DNA from: Mesobacillus sp. AQ2
GTDB lineage: Bacteria > Bacillota > Bacilli > Bacillales > Cytobacillaceae
Reading direction: 5' to 3'
Length of the DNA: 64,000 nt
NCBI RefSeq assembly: GCF_030122805.1
Contig: NZ_CP126080.1
Span: 1,369,001-1,433,000 of the forward strand
A program made the position numbers and the translations under genes. How positions within the stretch are numbered: the first letter of the stretch is position 1; each line of letters begins with the position of its first letter. Positions 34,785 to 45,233 of this stretch are shown one piece after another. The notes beneath the pieces are model-generated. The model was not told the origin of the DNA and made no database searches. It saw nothing but the letters and a program-made list of their open reading frames with translations.

Positions 34785-34820
34785 AAAAGCTGTCCAGAAA
34801 TGGGCAGCTTTTCTCTTTTT
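34785..34820 (+). terminator. terminator after yisL
   Basis: AAAAGCTGTCC pairs with GGGCAGCTTTT (one G-U) and is followed by T-rich sequence. Confidence 0.85.
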
Positions 34821-34885
34821 GTCATATCTTCACCCGGTCAATTATGGTAATTTAAGAGTTAAGGGATATTGGAGAAATATAGAAA

Positions 34886-36931
34886 ATGGAGAATGCAATG
34901 GCTACGACAAAAAGCTGCGTTTACGAAAGTGACAAACAACTTAATAGCTTTATAGAGAGCAATTCATTCAAAGAGCATGCCAATCTATTGGTGCAAATTT
35001 TTTATACAGAAACAGGGAAGCTTAAGCGCCTTCAGCAATTACTTAAGAAACAGCTTCCTGTGTCTGCCGTGCTGAGCTGTGAAGCCAAAGGGAATTTTTA
35101 TGAAGAGCATCCTTACATCCTCTCTTTTACTGCTTTCAACAAACAAGAGCTCAATGCAAGCCGCCATGACCAGCACACCATCAACACATTGACACATTTG
35201 CTGGCCACTACACAACAAGACATCCTTCATCTTAATGAGAGCCTTGAGGTTTCTGAACAATATTATCGGTCCTTGTTTGACAATAATGGGGACTTTGTCT
35301 ATTCGACAGATCTGAATGGGAACTTCACAAGCGTTAACCAGGCGTTCATGAGAACCTTCGGCTATGGTGAAAGTGAACTTATTGGCAGGTCTGCGCTGAA
35401 TTTTATTAATCCTGAAGACGTTCATCGTGCAAAATTGCATTTTATTCAAGCGCTGAAGGGAAAAGATCAGACCTATACCATCGAAATTCAGATTAAGAGC
35501 GGCGAGTCCCAGATTTTCCAGATAAAAAACATCCCCATCACGGTCAATGGATCCTGTGTGGGAACGTATGGAATCGGCAGGAATATCACCCGCCAAAAAA
35601 AGACAGAGGAAAGAATCATTCAGCTTGCCTATTATGACCAGGACACAGGTTTGCCCAACAGGATGAGATTTACGGAACAGCTGGAGGAAATGATTCACCG
35701 AGCTAAGCATAAGAAAGAACTGCTGGCAGTCCTTGTTATTGACATTGACCGCTTCAAGATCATCAATGACAGTCTTGGGCATTATGCCGGAGACATTGTA
35801 TTGAAGCAGCTGGCTGACAGAATCCAGAATCAGATGCCAAAAGGGGCCTATTTTGGGAGATTCAGCGGCGATAAATTTACGATGCTTTTGACAGAGGACG
35901 TCGAGATCGATCAGACGACCAGGATGGCAAGAGAATTGCAAAGGCTTATATCAAAGCCTCTATATCACCAGAATCAGGAGTTTATTGTCACAGCCAGCAT
36001 TGGGATCAGCTCATTTCCGGGGGATGGCCTTGATGAGCATACCCTGCTGAAAAATGCAGATATAGCGATGAACCGTTCAAAAAACCAGGGCGGGAATAAA
36101 ATCACTTATTTTTCAACCGGGATGAATGACCAGGCAATGGTGCGACTGGAGCTGGAAAGCTACTTAAGGAAAGCATTGCAGAAAAATGAGTTCCGTCTCT
36201 GCTATCAGCCGCTGATGGATTTGAAATCAGGAGAAATCACCTGTACAGAAGCCCTTATTCGCTGGCAGCACCCGCATCTTGGGCTTGTGTCACCGGCGCA
36301 GTTCATCCCGCTCGCCGAAGAAACAGGATTGATTGAGGAGATTGGCGCCTGGGTTCTGACAACAGCATGTTTCCAGACAAAGTACTGGCAGGAAAATGGT
36401 TTCCCGAATCTCGGGATTTCTGTTAATGTCTCCGCCTATCAATTCCAGCAGCATGCTTTTATCGGCCAGGTGATTGAAGCTCTGAAGGTTTCCGGGCTTG
36501 CCCCGGCATATCTTTCATTGGAACTGACAGAAAGCGCGATGCTGAAGGATATTGTTTACAGCATTTCCGTTATGAAGTCATTACAGGAGCTCGGGGTGAA
36601 AGTATCAATCGATGATTTCGGGACAGGTTATTCGTCATTAAGCTATTTACGCAATTTGCCAATTGATACGCTTAAAATCGACCAGTCCTTTATCAATAAT
36701 CTTCATGACGACCCTTCCGATATTGCCATCGTCAAAGCAATCATCACCATGGGTCAGGGCTTAGCAGTGAAGATTGTTGCTGAGGGCGTTGAAACTCATG
36801 AACAAATGAATATCTTGAGAGACCTTGATTGCCATTATGCACAAGGTTACTATATCCAGAAGCCGCTCGAAACGGATGCCTTCGAAAAAGGTTTCAGGAC
36901 CATAGAAAACGTTGCCTACACGGTAAAATAA
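34886..36931 (+). CDS. PAS-GGDEF-EAL protein, probable c-di-GMP phosphodiesterase with degenerate cyclase domain
   Basis: This 681-residue soluble protein has an N-terminal region of unknown type (1-120), a PAS domain (about 122-240, YRSLFDNNGDFVYSTDLNGNFTSVN), a GGDEF domain (about 250-410) and an EAL domain (about 425-675). The cyclase signature reads SGDKF instead of GGDEF, so cyclase activity is unlikely; such domains often bind GTP and tune the EAL domain. The EAL domain is complete: TEALIRW, NVSAYQF, LELTESAM, IDDFGTGYSSLSYL, KIDQSFI and AEGVET. It should hydrolyse c-di-GMP. The ATG at 34886 is used, but the in-frame ATG at 34898 has a better-placed GGAG. Confidence 0.9.
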   Translation: MENAMATTKSCVYESDKQLNSFIESNSFKEHANLLVQIFYTETGKLKRLQQLLKKQLPVSAVLSCEAKGNFYEEHPYILSFTAFNKQELNASRHDQHTINTLTHLLATTQQDILHLNESLEVSEQYYRSLFDNNGDFVYSTDLNGNFTSVNQAFMRTFGYGESELIGRSALNFINPEDVHRAKLHFIQALKGKDQTYTIEIQIKSGESQIFQIKNIPITVNGSCVGTYGIGRNITRQKKTEERIIQLAYYDQDTGLPNRMRFTEQLEEMIHRAKHKKELLAVLVIDIDRFKIINDSLGHYAGDIVLKQLADRIQNQMPKGAYFGRFSGDKFTMLLTEDVEIDQTTRMARELQRLISKPLYHQNQEFIVTASIGISSFPGDGLDEHTLLKNADIAMNRSKNQGGNKITYFSTGMNDQAMVRLELESYLRKALQKNEFRLCYQPLMDLKSGEITCTEALIRWQHPHLGLVSPAQFIPLAEETGLIEEIGAWVLTTACFQTKYWQENGFPNLGISVNVSAYQFQQHAFIGQVIEALKVSGLAPAYLSLELTESAMLKDIVYSISVMKSLQELGVKVSIDDFGTGYSSLSYLRNLPIDTLKIDQSFINNLHDDPSDIAIVKAIITMGQGLAVKIVAEGVETHEQMNILRDLDCHYAQGYYIQKPLETDAFEKGFRTIENVAYTVK

Positions 36932-37001
36932 GAAAATCGATTTCTATGTTTTTACGAAGATTCTTGCATGTCCATTTCATCTGAGAAAAAACGATTACGT
37001 A

Positions 37002-37031
37002 AAAGCCTGCATTCACATCGAATGCAGGCTT
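37002..37031. terminator. bidirectional terminator between EAL gene and yisN
   Basis: AAAGCCTGCATTC pairs with GAATGCAGGCTT around a 5-base loop, with A-rich and T-rich flanks. Confidence 0.85.
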
Positions 37032-37040
37032 CTTTGCAGT

Positions 37041-37601
37041 TTAGGAAATCCGTTCGATCACGGTCCGCTTCCCGTTGTTCAAGGTCAGTTCAAACCGGTC
37101 ATTCTGTATTTCATAATAATCAAAGTGATGCTGTACGCTGCAGATGTATTCTTCGTTATCGAAAATCAAAAAATTCACACCGGATCTCCCTGTTTCATGA
37201 TCGAGGAATGTCAGATGGTTATAACAATAGATACAATCATAGATGGAGAAATTCAACGAATTCAATGTATTGATAAATTGGACAAATGCCTCATCATTCA
37301 ATTCATCCAACAGACGCTCGAAAGAATAAATCAGCTGCTTCCTGATCCTGATCATTTCCTGGTCTATCAGAGAGATGGTTTCATTGCCAGTCTGGATGCT
37401 TCCGTTATCCAGCAAAAACCCCCTGCACCATTTGCTGTTTCGCTGAACTTCAACCTCCTGGTGGATAAATTCCTCAACAAGTGCGGCTTCGTCCGTTTCT
37501 TCATCAAAGAAAACCCATTGCGAATTAATATATTCTACGGTCCCGGCATTGAACGACCGGGGCTGGAATTCAATCAAATTGCTTCGTTGTTGTCGATTCA
37601 T
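37041..37601 (-). CDS. yisN: YisN family (DUF2777-like) protein
   Basis: This 186-residue soluble protein starts MNRQQRSNLIEFQPRSFNAGTVEYINSQWVFFDEETDEA and includes LNSLNFSIYDCIYCYNHLTFL. The position next to asnO matches B. subtilis yisN, and the general sequence character fits the DUF2777 group. The function is unknown. The ATG at 37601 follows ACGGAGGATC; an in-frame start at 37628 has no ribosome binding site. It is divergent from asnO with about 190 bases between. Confidence 0.75.
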   Translation of the reverse strand: MNRQQRSNLIEFQPRSFNAGTVEYINSQWVFFDEETDEAALVEEFIHQEVEVQRNSKWCRGFLLDNGSIQTGNETISLIDQEMIRIRKQLIYSFERLLDELNDEAFVQFINTLNSLNFSIYDCIYCYNHLTFLDHETGRSGVNFLIFDNEEYICSVQHHFDYYEIQNDRFELTLNNGKRTVIERIS

Positions 37602-37792
37602 TTGGATCCTCCGTTTATTGTCGCTCACCTTCTTTGTAGACAGATTTCGGCGAATTTATAACATGATTTAAAAGTTAGGCAATTAACCAGTTTGAATATT
37701 GCTGCATAAGATGAGTAATGCTTAAGCGATTACTGCGTTTCAGGACGAATCATTGGCAGGCAAAAAGTTCCGCTTAGAAGGGATGATGGTAA

Positions 37793-39640
37793 ATGTGTGG
37801 AATAACCGGTTGGGTAGACTATCGTAAAAATTTGGACCATGAGCACAAGACGATTGCAAAAATGGCGGAAACTTTGAGTAAAAGAGGTCCTGATGATACC
37901 AATGTATGGACTTCACAACACGCTGCACTGGGCCATAAAAGGCTGGTGGTTGTCGATCCCGAGGGAGGCAAGCAGCCAATGACCAGAGCACAGCGAGACA
38001 GCCGTTATACCATTTGTTATAACGGAGAATTATATAATACTGAAGACCTCAGAAAAGCACTGCTATTAAAAGGATATTCTTTTAACGGTCATTCTGATAC
38101 AGAGGTTTTGCTCAATTCTTTCATGGAATGGAAGGAAAATTGCCTCGATCATTTAAATGGGATTTTTGCCTTTGCCGTTTGGGATCATCAGGAGGAAAAG
38201 CTGTTCATCGGGCGTGATCGCCTTGGTGTAAAGCCGCTCTTCTTTATTGAAACAGCGTCAGGTTTTATGTTTGCTTCTGAACAAAAGGCTCTGCTGGCAC
38301 ATCCTGATGTGAAGCCGGAGGTAGACAGGGAAGGGCTTTGCGAAGTTTTTGGGCTCGGGCCATCCCGTTCGCCAGGAGCTGGTATTTTTAAGAATATGAA
38401 GGAGCTCCGTCCAGGTCATGGACTCATTTTTTCAAAAAATGGGCTGAAGGTGTGGAGATACTGGAATGTGAAAAGCGTAGAACACAAAGACAGTCTTGAA
38501 GAAACTTCCGAGAAGGTGCGTGAGTTGTTCACAGACGCTGTAACAAGGCAGCTCGTTTCCGATGTTCCGCTTTGCACATTCCTTTCCGGGGGATTGGATT
38601 CAAGCGCCATCACCGCGATTGCCGCGAATCATTATAAGACTGAGGGCAAGGGGAGCCTGCATACTTACTCGATCGATTATGAAGGTAACGATCAGTTTTT
38701 CAAGGAAAATGAGTTCCAGCCTAATGCGGATGCCTTCTGGATCAATAAAATGACGGAAACATTCGGGACCGTTCACCATAACAGCGTCATCTCACAGAAC
38801 GATCTGGCAGACTATCTGACAGAAGCCGTGCATGTTCGTGACCTGCCGGGGATGGCTGACATCGATTCATCACTTCTCTGGTTCTGCCGTGAAATCAAAC
38901 AGGATTTTACCGTAGGCCTTTCAGGTGAATGTGCTGATGAAATCTTTGGAGGATATCCTTGGTTCCACAGGGAGGATGACCTGAACCGGCAAGGATTCCC
39001 GTGGATGCGGTCCATTAATGAACGGCAAAATATGCTGAGAGACCACTGGCGGAAAAAATTGAGTCTAGAAGAGTATATGATGGCGAAATTCAATGAGACG
39101 ATAGCAGAGGTGCCGGTACTTGAAGGAGAGAATCATATCGATGCAAGGCGAAGACAATTATTCTATTTAAATATCGTTTGGTTCATGACCACCTTGCTCG
39201 ACAGGAAAGACCGGATGAGCATGGGCGCGAGCCTTGAAGTTAGGGTGCCGTTTGCCGACCATCGCCTTGTGGAATATGTCTGGAATATCCCATGGGAGAT
39301 GAAGATGCACGGCAACAGGGAAAAAGGAATCTTGCGCAAGGCATTGGAAGGCACTTTACCTGATGAAGTATTATACCGAAAAAAGAGTCCTTATCCGAAG
39401 ACCCACCATCCGGCATATACTCAGGCAGTACAGGGGATGCTGTCAGATTTCATGGCCGATTCAAACAGTGCACTGCATGAATTCTTCGACAGAGCCACAC
39501 TGCAAAAAATGATTGAAACCGAAGGAGCCTCCTTCAAAGTGCCCTGGTTCGGCCAATTGATGACCGGCCCACAGCTGCTGGCACAGCTTGCCCAGATTCA
39601 TATCTGGTTCAGGGACTATAATATTAATATTGCAGATTAA
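37793..39640 (+). CDS. asnO: asparagine synthase (glutamine-hydrolysing), AsnO-type
   Basis: This 615-residue enzyme makes asparagine from aspartate, glutamine and ATP. The N-terminal glutaminase domain begins with the nucleophile Cys2 (MCGITGW). The synthetase domain has the PP-loop LSGGLDSSAI near residue 260. The C-terminus has DRKDRMSMGASLEVRVPFADHRLVEY. Length and synteny with yisN fit B. subtilis AsnO (YisO), the sporulation-linked paralogue. The ATG follows AAGGGATGATGG. Whether it is sporulation-controlled here cannot be shown from the upstream sequence. Confidence 0.93.
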   Translation: MCGITGWVDYRKNLDHEHKTIAKMAETLSKRGPDDTNVWTSQHAALGHKRLVVVDPEGGKQPMTRAQRDSRYTICYNGELYNTEDLRKALLLKGYSFNGHSDTEVLLNSFMEWKENCLDHLNGIFAFAVWDHQEEKLFIGRDRLGVKPLFFIETASGFMFASEQKALLAHPDVKPEVDREGLCEVFGLGPSRSPGAGIFKNMKELRPGHGLIFSKNGLKVWRYWNVKSVEHKDSLEETSEKVRELFTDAVTRQLVSDVPLCTFLSGGLDSSAITAIAANHYKTEGKGSLHTYSIDYEGNDQFFKENEFQPNADAFWINKMTETFGTVHHNSVISQNDLADYLTEAVHVRDLPGMADIDSSLLWFCREIKQDFTVGLSGECADEIFGGYPWFHREDDLNRQGFPWMRSINERQNMLRDHWRKKLSLEEYMMAKFNETIAEVPVLEGENHIDARRRQLFYLNIVWFMTTLLDRKDRMSMGASLEVRVPFADHRLVEYVWNIPWEMKMHGNREKGILRKALEGTLPDEVLYRKKSPYPKTHHPAYTQAVQGMLSDFMADSNSALHEFFDRATLQKMIETEGASFKVPWFGQLMTGPQLLAQLAQIHIWFRDYNINIAD

Positions 39641-39644
39641 AAAA

Positions 39645-39706
39645 GCAAGCCCTGGGAGAGGGCTTGCAGCAGACTGCAGGCGATTCCAATTTGCCTGCAG
39701 TTTTTC
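39645..39706 (+). terminator. double hairpin terminator after asnO
   Basis: GCAAGCCCT / AGGGCTTGC (39645-39667) is followed by ACTGCAGGC / GCCTGCAGT (39673-39701) and a T-run. Confidence 0.85.
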
Positions 39707-39740
39707 ATAGAAATGGAAAAAACATTGATAATTACCAATT

Positions 39741-39880
39741 CGCTATAAAAATTCGATTTTCGCTATATAAATTATAAAGTCGCTATAAAAAAGAAATTTT
39801 CGCTATATAAATAAAAAAGTCGCTATAAAATCATGATTTTCGCTATATAAATATTTTTTTAGCTATAAATATATAAATTA
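39741..39880. repeat. intergenic array 2: seven units of exactly 20 bp (40-bp dimers)
   Basis: Units start at 39741, 39761, 39781, 39801, 39821, 39841 and 39861. Two forms alternate, CGCTATAAAA and CGCTATATAA, so the true period is 40 bp. The last copy begins AGCTATAAAT. The array is A/T-rich and lies between the convergent 3' ends of asnO and the MATE gene. No open frame is supported. Confidence 0.9.
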
Positions 39881-39945
39881 GTTTTCTGAGTGACCATTTC
39901 TTCTGCAAAATAAGTGCATTTTTACTTTAATACGGTAATTTTCAT

Positions 39946-41289
39946 TTATTCCGCGGTTACAAACGACTTTTTCACCCAAACTCTGGATCTCCAGCGCCAC
40001 AGCATCAGCAGCCCCCGCAGCCATTCGTCTGCGATGAAGGCGATCCAGATGCCGACGAGTCCCATCTCCAGGTAGATTCCGAGGAAATAGGAAAGCGTTA
40101 CGCTGACTCCCCACATGGACAGGATTCCCATATAAACCGGAAATTTCACATCGCCTGCAGCTCTCAATGAACTGATCAGCACCAGATTGAAAGATCTGCC
40201 TGGTTCAAGGATGATGGTAAGCAGGATTAAGATGGTGCCGAGTTCGATGATGCTGAGGTTGTCAGTGAAGATTCCCAGCAGGTTTTTTGAAAAGAAAGAA
40301 ACGATCACTGCAGCTGCGATTGAGATCAATATCGCAAGTTTTAAACTTTTTAATGCTCGTTTATATGCGTTCTCAACTTCTTTTGCTCCGACCATATGGC
40401 CAATCAAAATCTGTGTTCCCTGACTGATTGCGATACTGAAAAGGAAGATGAACATCATGACATTTTGCGTGTAAACCTTTGCGGTCAGTGCCTGGGTTCC
40501 AAGGGAAGCAATAAAATAAGTGATCACCATTTGCGATCCATTATAGCTAAGGTGCTCGCCTGCAGAAGGAATCCCGATATTGAGCAGGTTCTTTAGATGC
40601 CTTTTCGGAAAACTGAATAGCATCGACAGGGGCAGCGATCCAGGGATCCGCTTTGTCATGACAAAAATGGCCGCGAGCAACCCGAAGATCCGGCTGACAG
40701 TTGTTGATATTGCTACACCTTCAACCCCAAGTATTGGAAAGCCGAAGGGACCGAAGATGAAGAAATAGTTGCCGATGACATTCAGCACGTTCATGCCGAT
40801 GGTGACATACATGATATCACGCGTAAATCCATAGCTGCGGATAATGCTGCTGACTGTCATGATCAGCGACTGAATGAATGAAAATCCGCCGACAATCTTC
40901 AAGTAGGAATTGGCTTCATCAAACAATTCGGGTGGAAGGTCCATCAGCTTTAGCAATTGTTCGCTAAAAATGAAGACAGCAGCGCTCAGGAGAATACCAA
41001 ATACAAGGTTAGCCCCGATTGAGACAGAAGAAACCTCCCGCGCCTCATCATCGCGTTCAGCACCCAGGTTCTGCGCCACAAGAATAGCTGTGCCGGTCGC
41101 TACAAAGCCGAACATGACAATGACCATGGAAAGGATTTGATTGGATACCCCGACAGCTGCCACAGAGTTATCCGAATACTGGGACAGCATCAGCGTATCC
41201 GCATTCCCCATCAGCATATATAGCATGATTTCAATAAATAGAGGCCATGTAATGGCAAATAACGATAGTTTAGCAGTTTTTTTCTTCAT
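39946..41289 (-). CDS. yisQ: MATE family efflux transporter (YisQ-like)
   Basis: This 447-residue polytopic membrane protein has 12 predicted segments. Characteristic MATE features are the duplicated six-helix halves with LSLFAITWPLFIEIMLYML, VGVSNQI and SAGEHLSYNGSQM. MATE pumps export cationic compounds using Na+ or H+. The ATG at 41289 is chosen because GGAGAT lies nine bases upstream and the longer frame to 41361 has no site. The order asnO then MATE matches asnO-yisQ in B. subtilis, except that the intervening small genes are absent. Confidence 0.88.
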   Translation of the reverse strand: MKKKTAKLSLFAITWPLFIEIMLYMLMGNADTLMLSQYSDNSVAAVGVSNQILSMVIVMFGFVATGTAILVAQNLGAERDDEAREVSSVSIGANLVFGILLSAAVFIFSEQLLKLMDLPPELFDEANSYLKIVGGFSFIQSLIMTVSSIIRSYGFTRDIMYVTIGMNVLNVIGNYFFIFGPFGFPILGVEGVAISTTVSRIFGLLAAIFVMTKRIPGSLPLSMLFSFPKRHLKNLLNIGIPSAGEHLSYNGSQMVITYFIASLGTQALTAKVYTQNVMMFIFLFSIAISQGTQILIGHMVGAKEVENAYKRALKSLKLAILISIAAAVIVSFFSKNLLGIFTDNLSIIELGTILILLTIILEPGRSFNLVLISSLRAAGDVKFPVYMGILSMWGVSVTLSYFLGIYLEMGLVGIWIAFIADEWLRGLLMLWRWRSRVWVKKSFVTAE

Positions 41290-41486
41290 GTTTTTATATC
41301 TCCAAGTTGTAATTCTTTTATTATACAGACTCTGGAAGGGAATTGAAGTAAAAACCTTCATTTTTCGAAAATAAAACGAGGATAATAGATTGTTGGGCTA
41401 GAACATCACAATTTGGCAATATTTAGCTGGGATTCTGCGTTCATTCCGCTTAAGCGATATATGAAATTCTGCAGAACCTTGGTAAT

Positions 41487-41662
41487 TCCGCGAAAAACGC
41501 AATTATTCCGCGAACATCCGTGTTAATCCCGGGAAAAACGCAATTATTCCGCGAACATCCGTGTTAATCCCGGGAAAAACGCAATTATTCCGCGAACATC
41601 CGTATTAATCTCGCGAAAACCTGCATAAATCCCGCGAAAAACCCCTTTGATTCCGCGAACAG
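41487..41662. repeat. intergenic array 3: nine units of 20-21 bp (41-bp dimers)
   Basis: The palindromic cores CGCG or CGGG recur at 41489, 41509, 41530, 41550, 41571, 41591, 41612, 41633 and 41654, alternating 20 and 21 bp. Two unit types alternate in the centre: ATTCCGCGAACATCCGTGTTA and ATCCCGGGAAAAACGCAATT. Partial older copies (ATTCCGCTTAAGCG, ATTCTGCAGAAC) lie just upstream at 41443-41475. The array fills the gap between the MATE gene and mdxD. Confidence 0.88.
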
Positions 41663-41702
41663 GGTAATTCTATTCTAAAAGTGTAAATAATATCCCACCA
41701 TA

Positions 41703-41737
41703 AAAAAACAAACCCCTTCCAAAAACAGGAAAGGGGT
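41703..41737 (-). terminator. terminator of mdxD
   Basis: On the minus strand ACCCCTTTCC pairs with GGAAGGGGT (one bulge) and is followed by TTTGTTTTTTT. Confidence 0.85.
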
Positions 41738-41746
41738 CCCCACTAT

Positions 41747-43531
<1,785 letters not shown>

Positions 43532-43642
43532 TCAAGATTAAAACAAGGTTAGACCACCTATTTTAAAATGTCAATTATAAAAAGTTCGATTCACAAAAAA
43601 TTAATGAATTTAGTATTTTGGTAAAAAAAATAAAAAAACTAG

Positions 43643-43670
43643 TTGTCAAAATGATTTAAGTCTTTATAAT
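43643..43670 (+). promoter_or_regulatory. sigma-A promoter of mdxE
   Basis: TTGTCA (43643-43648) and TATAAT (43665-43670) are 16 bp apart. The predicted start near 43677 leaves a 5' leader of about 115 bases that carries a cre site and an operator. Confidence 0.75.
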
Positions 43671-43683
43671 AAGAGTTAGGTTG

Positions 43684-43697
43684 TGCAATCGTTTTCA
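43684..43697 (+). promoter_or_regulatory. cre site (CcpA binding) for mdxE
   Basis: TGCAATCGTTTTCA matches all fixed positions of the cre consensus TGNAANCGNNNNCA. It lies just downstream of the predicted transcription start, where CcpA acts as a roadblock in glucose-repressed genes. Confidence 0.75.
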
Positions 43698-43717
43698 TAG
43701 ACTTGCAAACAACATTA

Positions 43718-43727
43718 CAAACGTTTG
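43718..43727. promoter_or_regulatory. LacI-type operator, probable MdxR site
   Basis: CAAACGTTTG is a perfect palindrome with the central CG of LacI/GalR operators. A related half-site TGCAAAC lies at 43704-43710. A similar site (GCAAACGGTTGC) lies in the mdxF promoter at 45214-45225, so the regulator encoded at the end of the locus is the likely ligand-responsive factor. Confidence 0.6.
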
Positions 43728-43791
43728 CACAGATTGAGAGAATATCTGCACAATAAAAAAGTAATTACACATTTTTAGGAGGGGTATACAC

Positions 43792-45069
43792 ATGAAAAAG
43801 GCATTGTCGATTTTCATGATGCTGATCTTAATGGTCGGTGCTCTTGCTGCTTGTGGACCTAAAGAAGAAGAAAACACAGGTTCAAAAGACAACGGCGAGA
43901 AAACAGAAGATGCTTCAAAACCAGAGAAGCTGGTAGTTTGGGAAGATAAAGAAAAGTCTGGCTGGCTTGAAAAGGTAGCAGCTGACTTTGAAAAAGAAAA
44001 CGGTATCAAAATTGAGTTCAAAGAAGTAGAAATGGCTACAAAAATGAAAGAACAATTACGTCTTGATGGTCCTGCTGGAACTGGCCCGGACATCATCACT
44101 TTGCCGCATGACCAAATCGGTGAGCTTGCAGTTCAAGGGCACATCGCTGAACTTAATGTAAGCGACGATGTAAAAAAGACTTTCTCTGAGTCTTCAATCG
44201 CTGCACAAACTTTCGATGGTAAATTATACGGACTTCCAAAGTCTGCTGAAACTCCAGTTTTCATCTACAACAAAGCTCTTATGACTGAAGTTCCTGCTAC
44301 TATGGAAGATTTATATGAATTCGCAAAAGCTAACACTAAAGACGGCAAATATGGTTTCCTTGCACTTTGGGATAACTTCTACTTTGCACATGCTCCAATC
44401 GCTGGAAACGGCGGATATGTATTCGGGGAAAAAGACGGAGCTCTTAACCCTCAAGATCTTGGCTTGAACAATGAAGGTGCTGTAAAAGGTACTGAGTACA
44501 TCCAGAAGTGGTACGCTGAAAAGCTATTCCCTAACGGAATCGTCGGCGAAAACGGCGGATCTGCTATGGACGGACTTTTCAACGAAGGTAATGTTGCTTC
44601 TGTCATGAACGGACCATGGGCATTCGGCGGCATGAAAGATGCTGGCATCGATTTCGGTGTTGCTCCATTCCCTAAATTCGCTGATGGCACTCCAATGAAG
44701 ACTTTCATGGGTGTTAAAGGATGGCACATTTCTTCTTACTCTAAGAACCAGGAATGGGCTACTAAGTTCCTTGAGTTCATCACAAACGACGAGAACGCTA
44801 AGTACCGTTTCGAGCAAACTGCTGAAGTTCCAACAAACGTAGCACTTGTTGACGATCCAGCAATCGCTGAAAACGAAGGTGCTAAAGCTGTTGCACTTCA
44901 GACTCAAGACGCAGTTCCAATGCCAAACATCCCTGAAATGGGTGAAGTTTGGGCACCAATGGCTAGCGCATTGCAAACAGTTGTAACAGGCAAAGCAGAG
45001 CCAAAGGCAGCACTTGATTCAGCTGTGAAGCAAATCGAACAGAACATCAAGCAAAACCATTCAAAATAA
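43792..45069 (+). CDS. mdxE: maltodextrin-binding lipoprotein MdxE
   Basis: This 425-residue lipoprotein is the extracellular receptor for maltodextrins. The signal peptide ends at VGALAAC (Cys21), followed by an acidic/Asn linker. The mature domain has the MalE-type start KLVVWEDKEKSGWLEKVAADFEKENGIKIEF and later GPAGTGPDIITLPHDQIGELA. Codons are strongly biased (GCT, CTT, GGT, AAC), more than in neighbours, which points to high expression. A stem-loop after the stop can lower read-through into the permease genes. Confidence 0.94.
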   Translation: MKKALSIFMMLILMVGALAACGPKEEENTGSKDNGEKTEDASKPEKLVVWEDKEKSGWLEKVAADFEKENGIKIEFKEVEMATKMKEQLRLDGPAGTGPDIITLPHDQIGELAVQGHIAELNVSDDVKKTFSESSIAAQTFDGKLYGLPKSAETPVFIYNKALMTEVPATMEDLYEFAKANTKDGKYGFLALWDNFYFAHAPIAGNGGYVFGEKDGALNPQDLGLNNEGAVKGTEYIQKWYAEKLFPNGIVGENGGSAMDGLFNEGNVASVMNGPWAFGGMKDAGIDFGVAPFPKFADGTPMKTFMGVKGWHISSYSKNQEWATKFLEFITNDENAKYRFEQTAEVPTNVALVDDPAIAENEGAKAVALQTQDAVPMPNIPEMGEVWAPMASALQTVVTGKAEPKAALDSAVKQIEQNIKQNHSK

Positions 45070-45087
45070 TAGCATCAATAGATATAG

Positions 45088-45118
45088 CAGTACCTCCCAT
45101 GGGGGGTACTGTTATATT
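45088..45118 (+). terminator. stem-loop terminator after mdxE
   Basis: CAGTACC-TCCC pairs with GGGG-GGTACTG and is followed by TTATATTTT. It probably terminates partially so that the binding protein is made in excess. Confidence 0.75.
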
Positions 45119-45159
45119 TTCCAAAGGTATATTCCAGTTTCTGTGTATTCTGTAATGCA

Positions 45160-45175
45160 TTGTGAAAAGTCACAA
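45160..45175. promoter_or_regulatory. dyad TTGTGA-N4-TCACAA in the mdxE-mdxF gap
   Basis: This is a perfect 6+6 bp inverted repeat. Half-sites resemble Rex and Fnr boxes, but those have six bases between the arms, so the factor is unknown. Confidence 0.4.
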
Positions 45176-45204
45176 AGTTTACGAAAAACCGCAGTAAAAA
45201 AGTC

Positions 45205-45233
45205 TTTCATTGGGCAAACGGTTGCGCTAGAAT
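45205..45233 (+). promoter_or_regulatory. internal mdxF promoter with operator in the spacer
   Basis: A -10 TAGAAT (45228-45233) and a weak -35 TTTCAT (45205-45210) are 17 bp apart. The near-palindrome GCAAACGGTTGC (45214-45225) fills the spacer, the classic position for repressor blocking. The rest of this 420-base gap has several small hairpins, such as GCATC/GATGC near 45345-45353, but no gene. Confidence 0.55.

Noticed and set aside
35039..35941. 300-codon open frame on the minus strand
   Set aside because: It lies fully opposite the PAS-GGDEF part of the EAL protein, has no ribosome binding site, and its translation shows no family features.
37125..37661. 178-codon open frame on the plus strand
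   Set aside because: It is the shadow of yisN, which has the better start, synteny and family features.
39741..41662. CRISPR-like appearance of arrays 2 and 3
   Set aside because: Repeats are only about 10 bp with 10-bp gaps, two unit types alternate, the gaps are themselves repeated, and there are no cas genes.
45160..45175. Rex or Fnr site before mdxF
   Set aside because: The arm spacing is four, not six, and nothing in the mdx locus suggests redox control. Listed only as an unassigned dyad.
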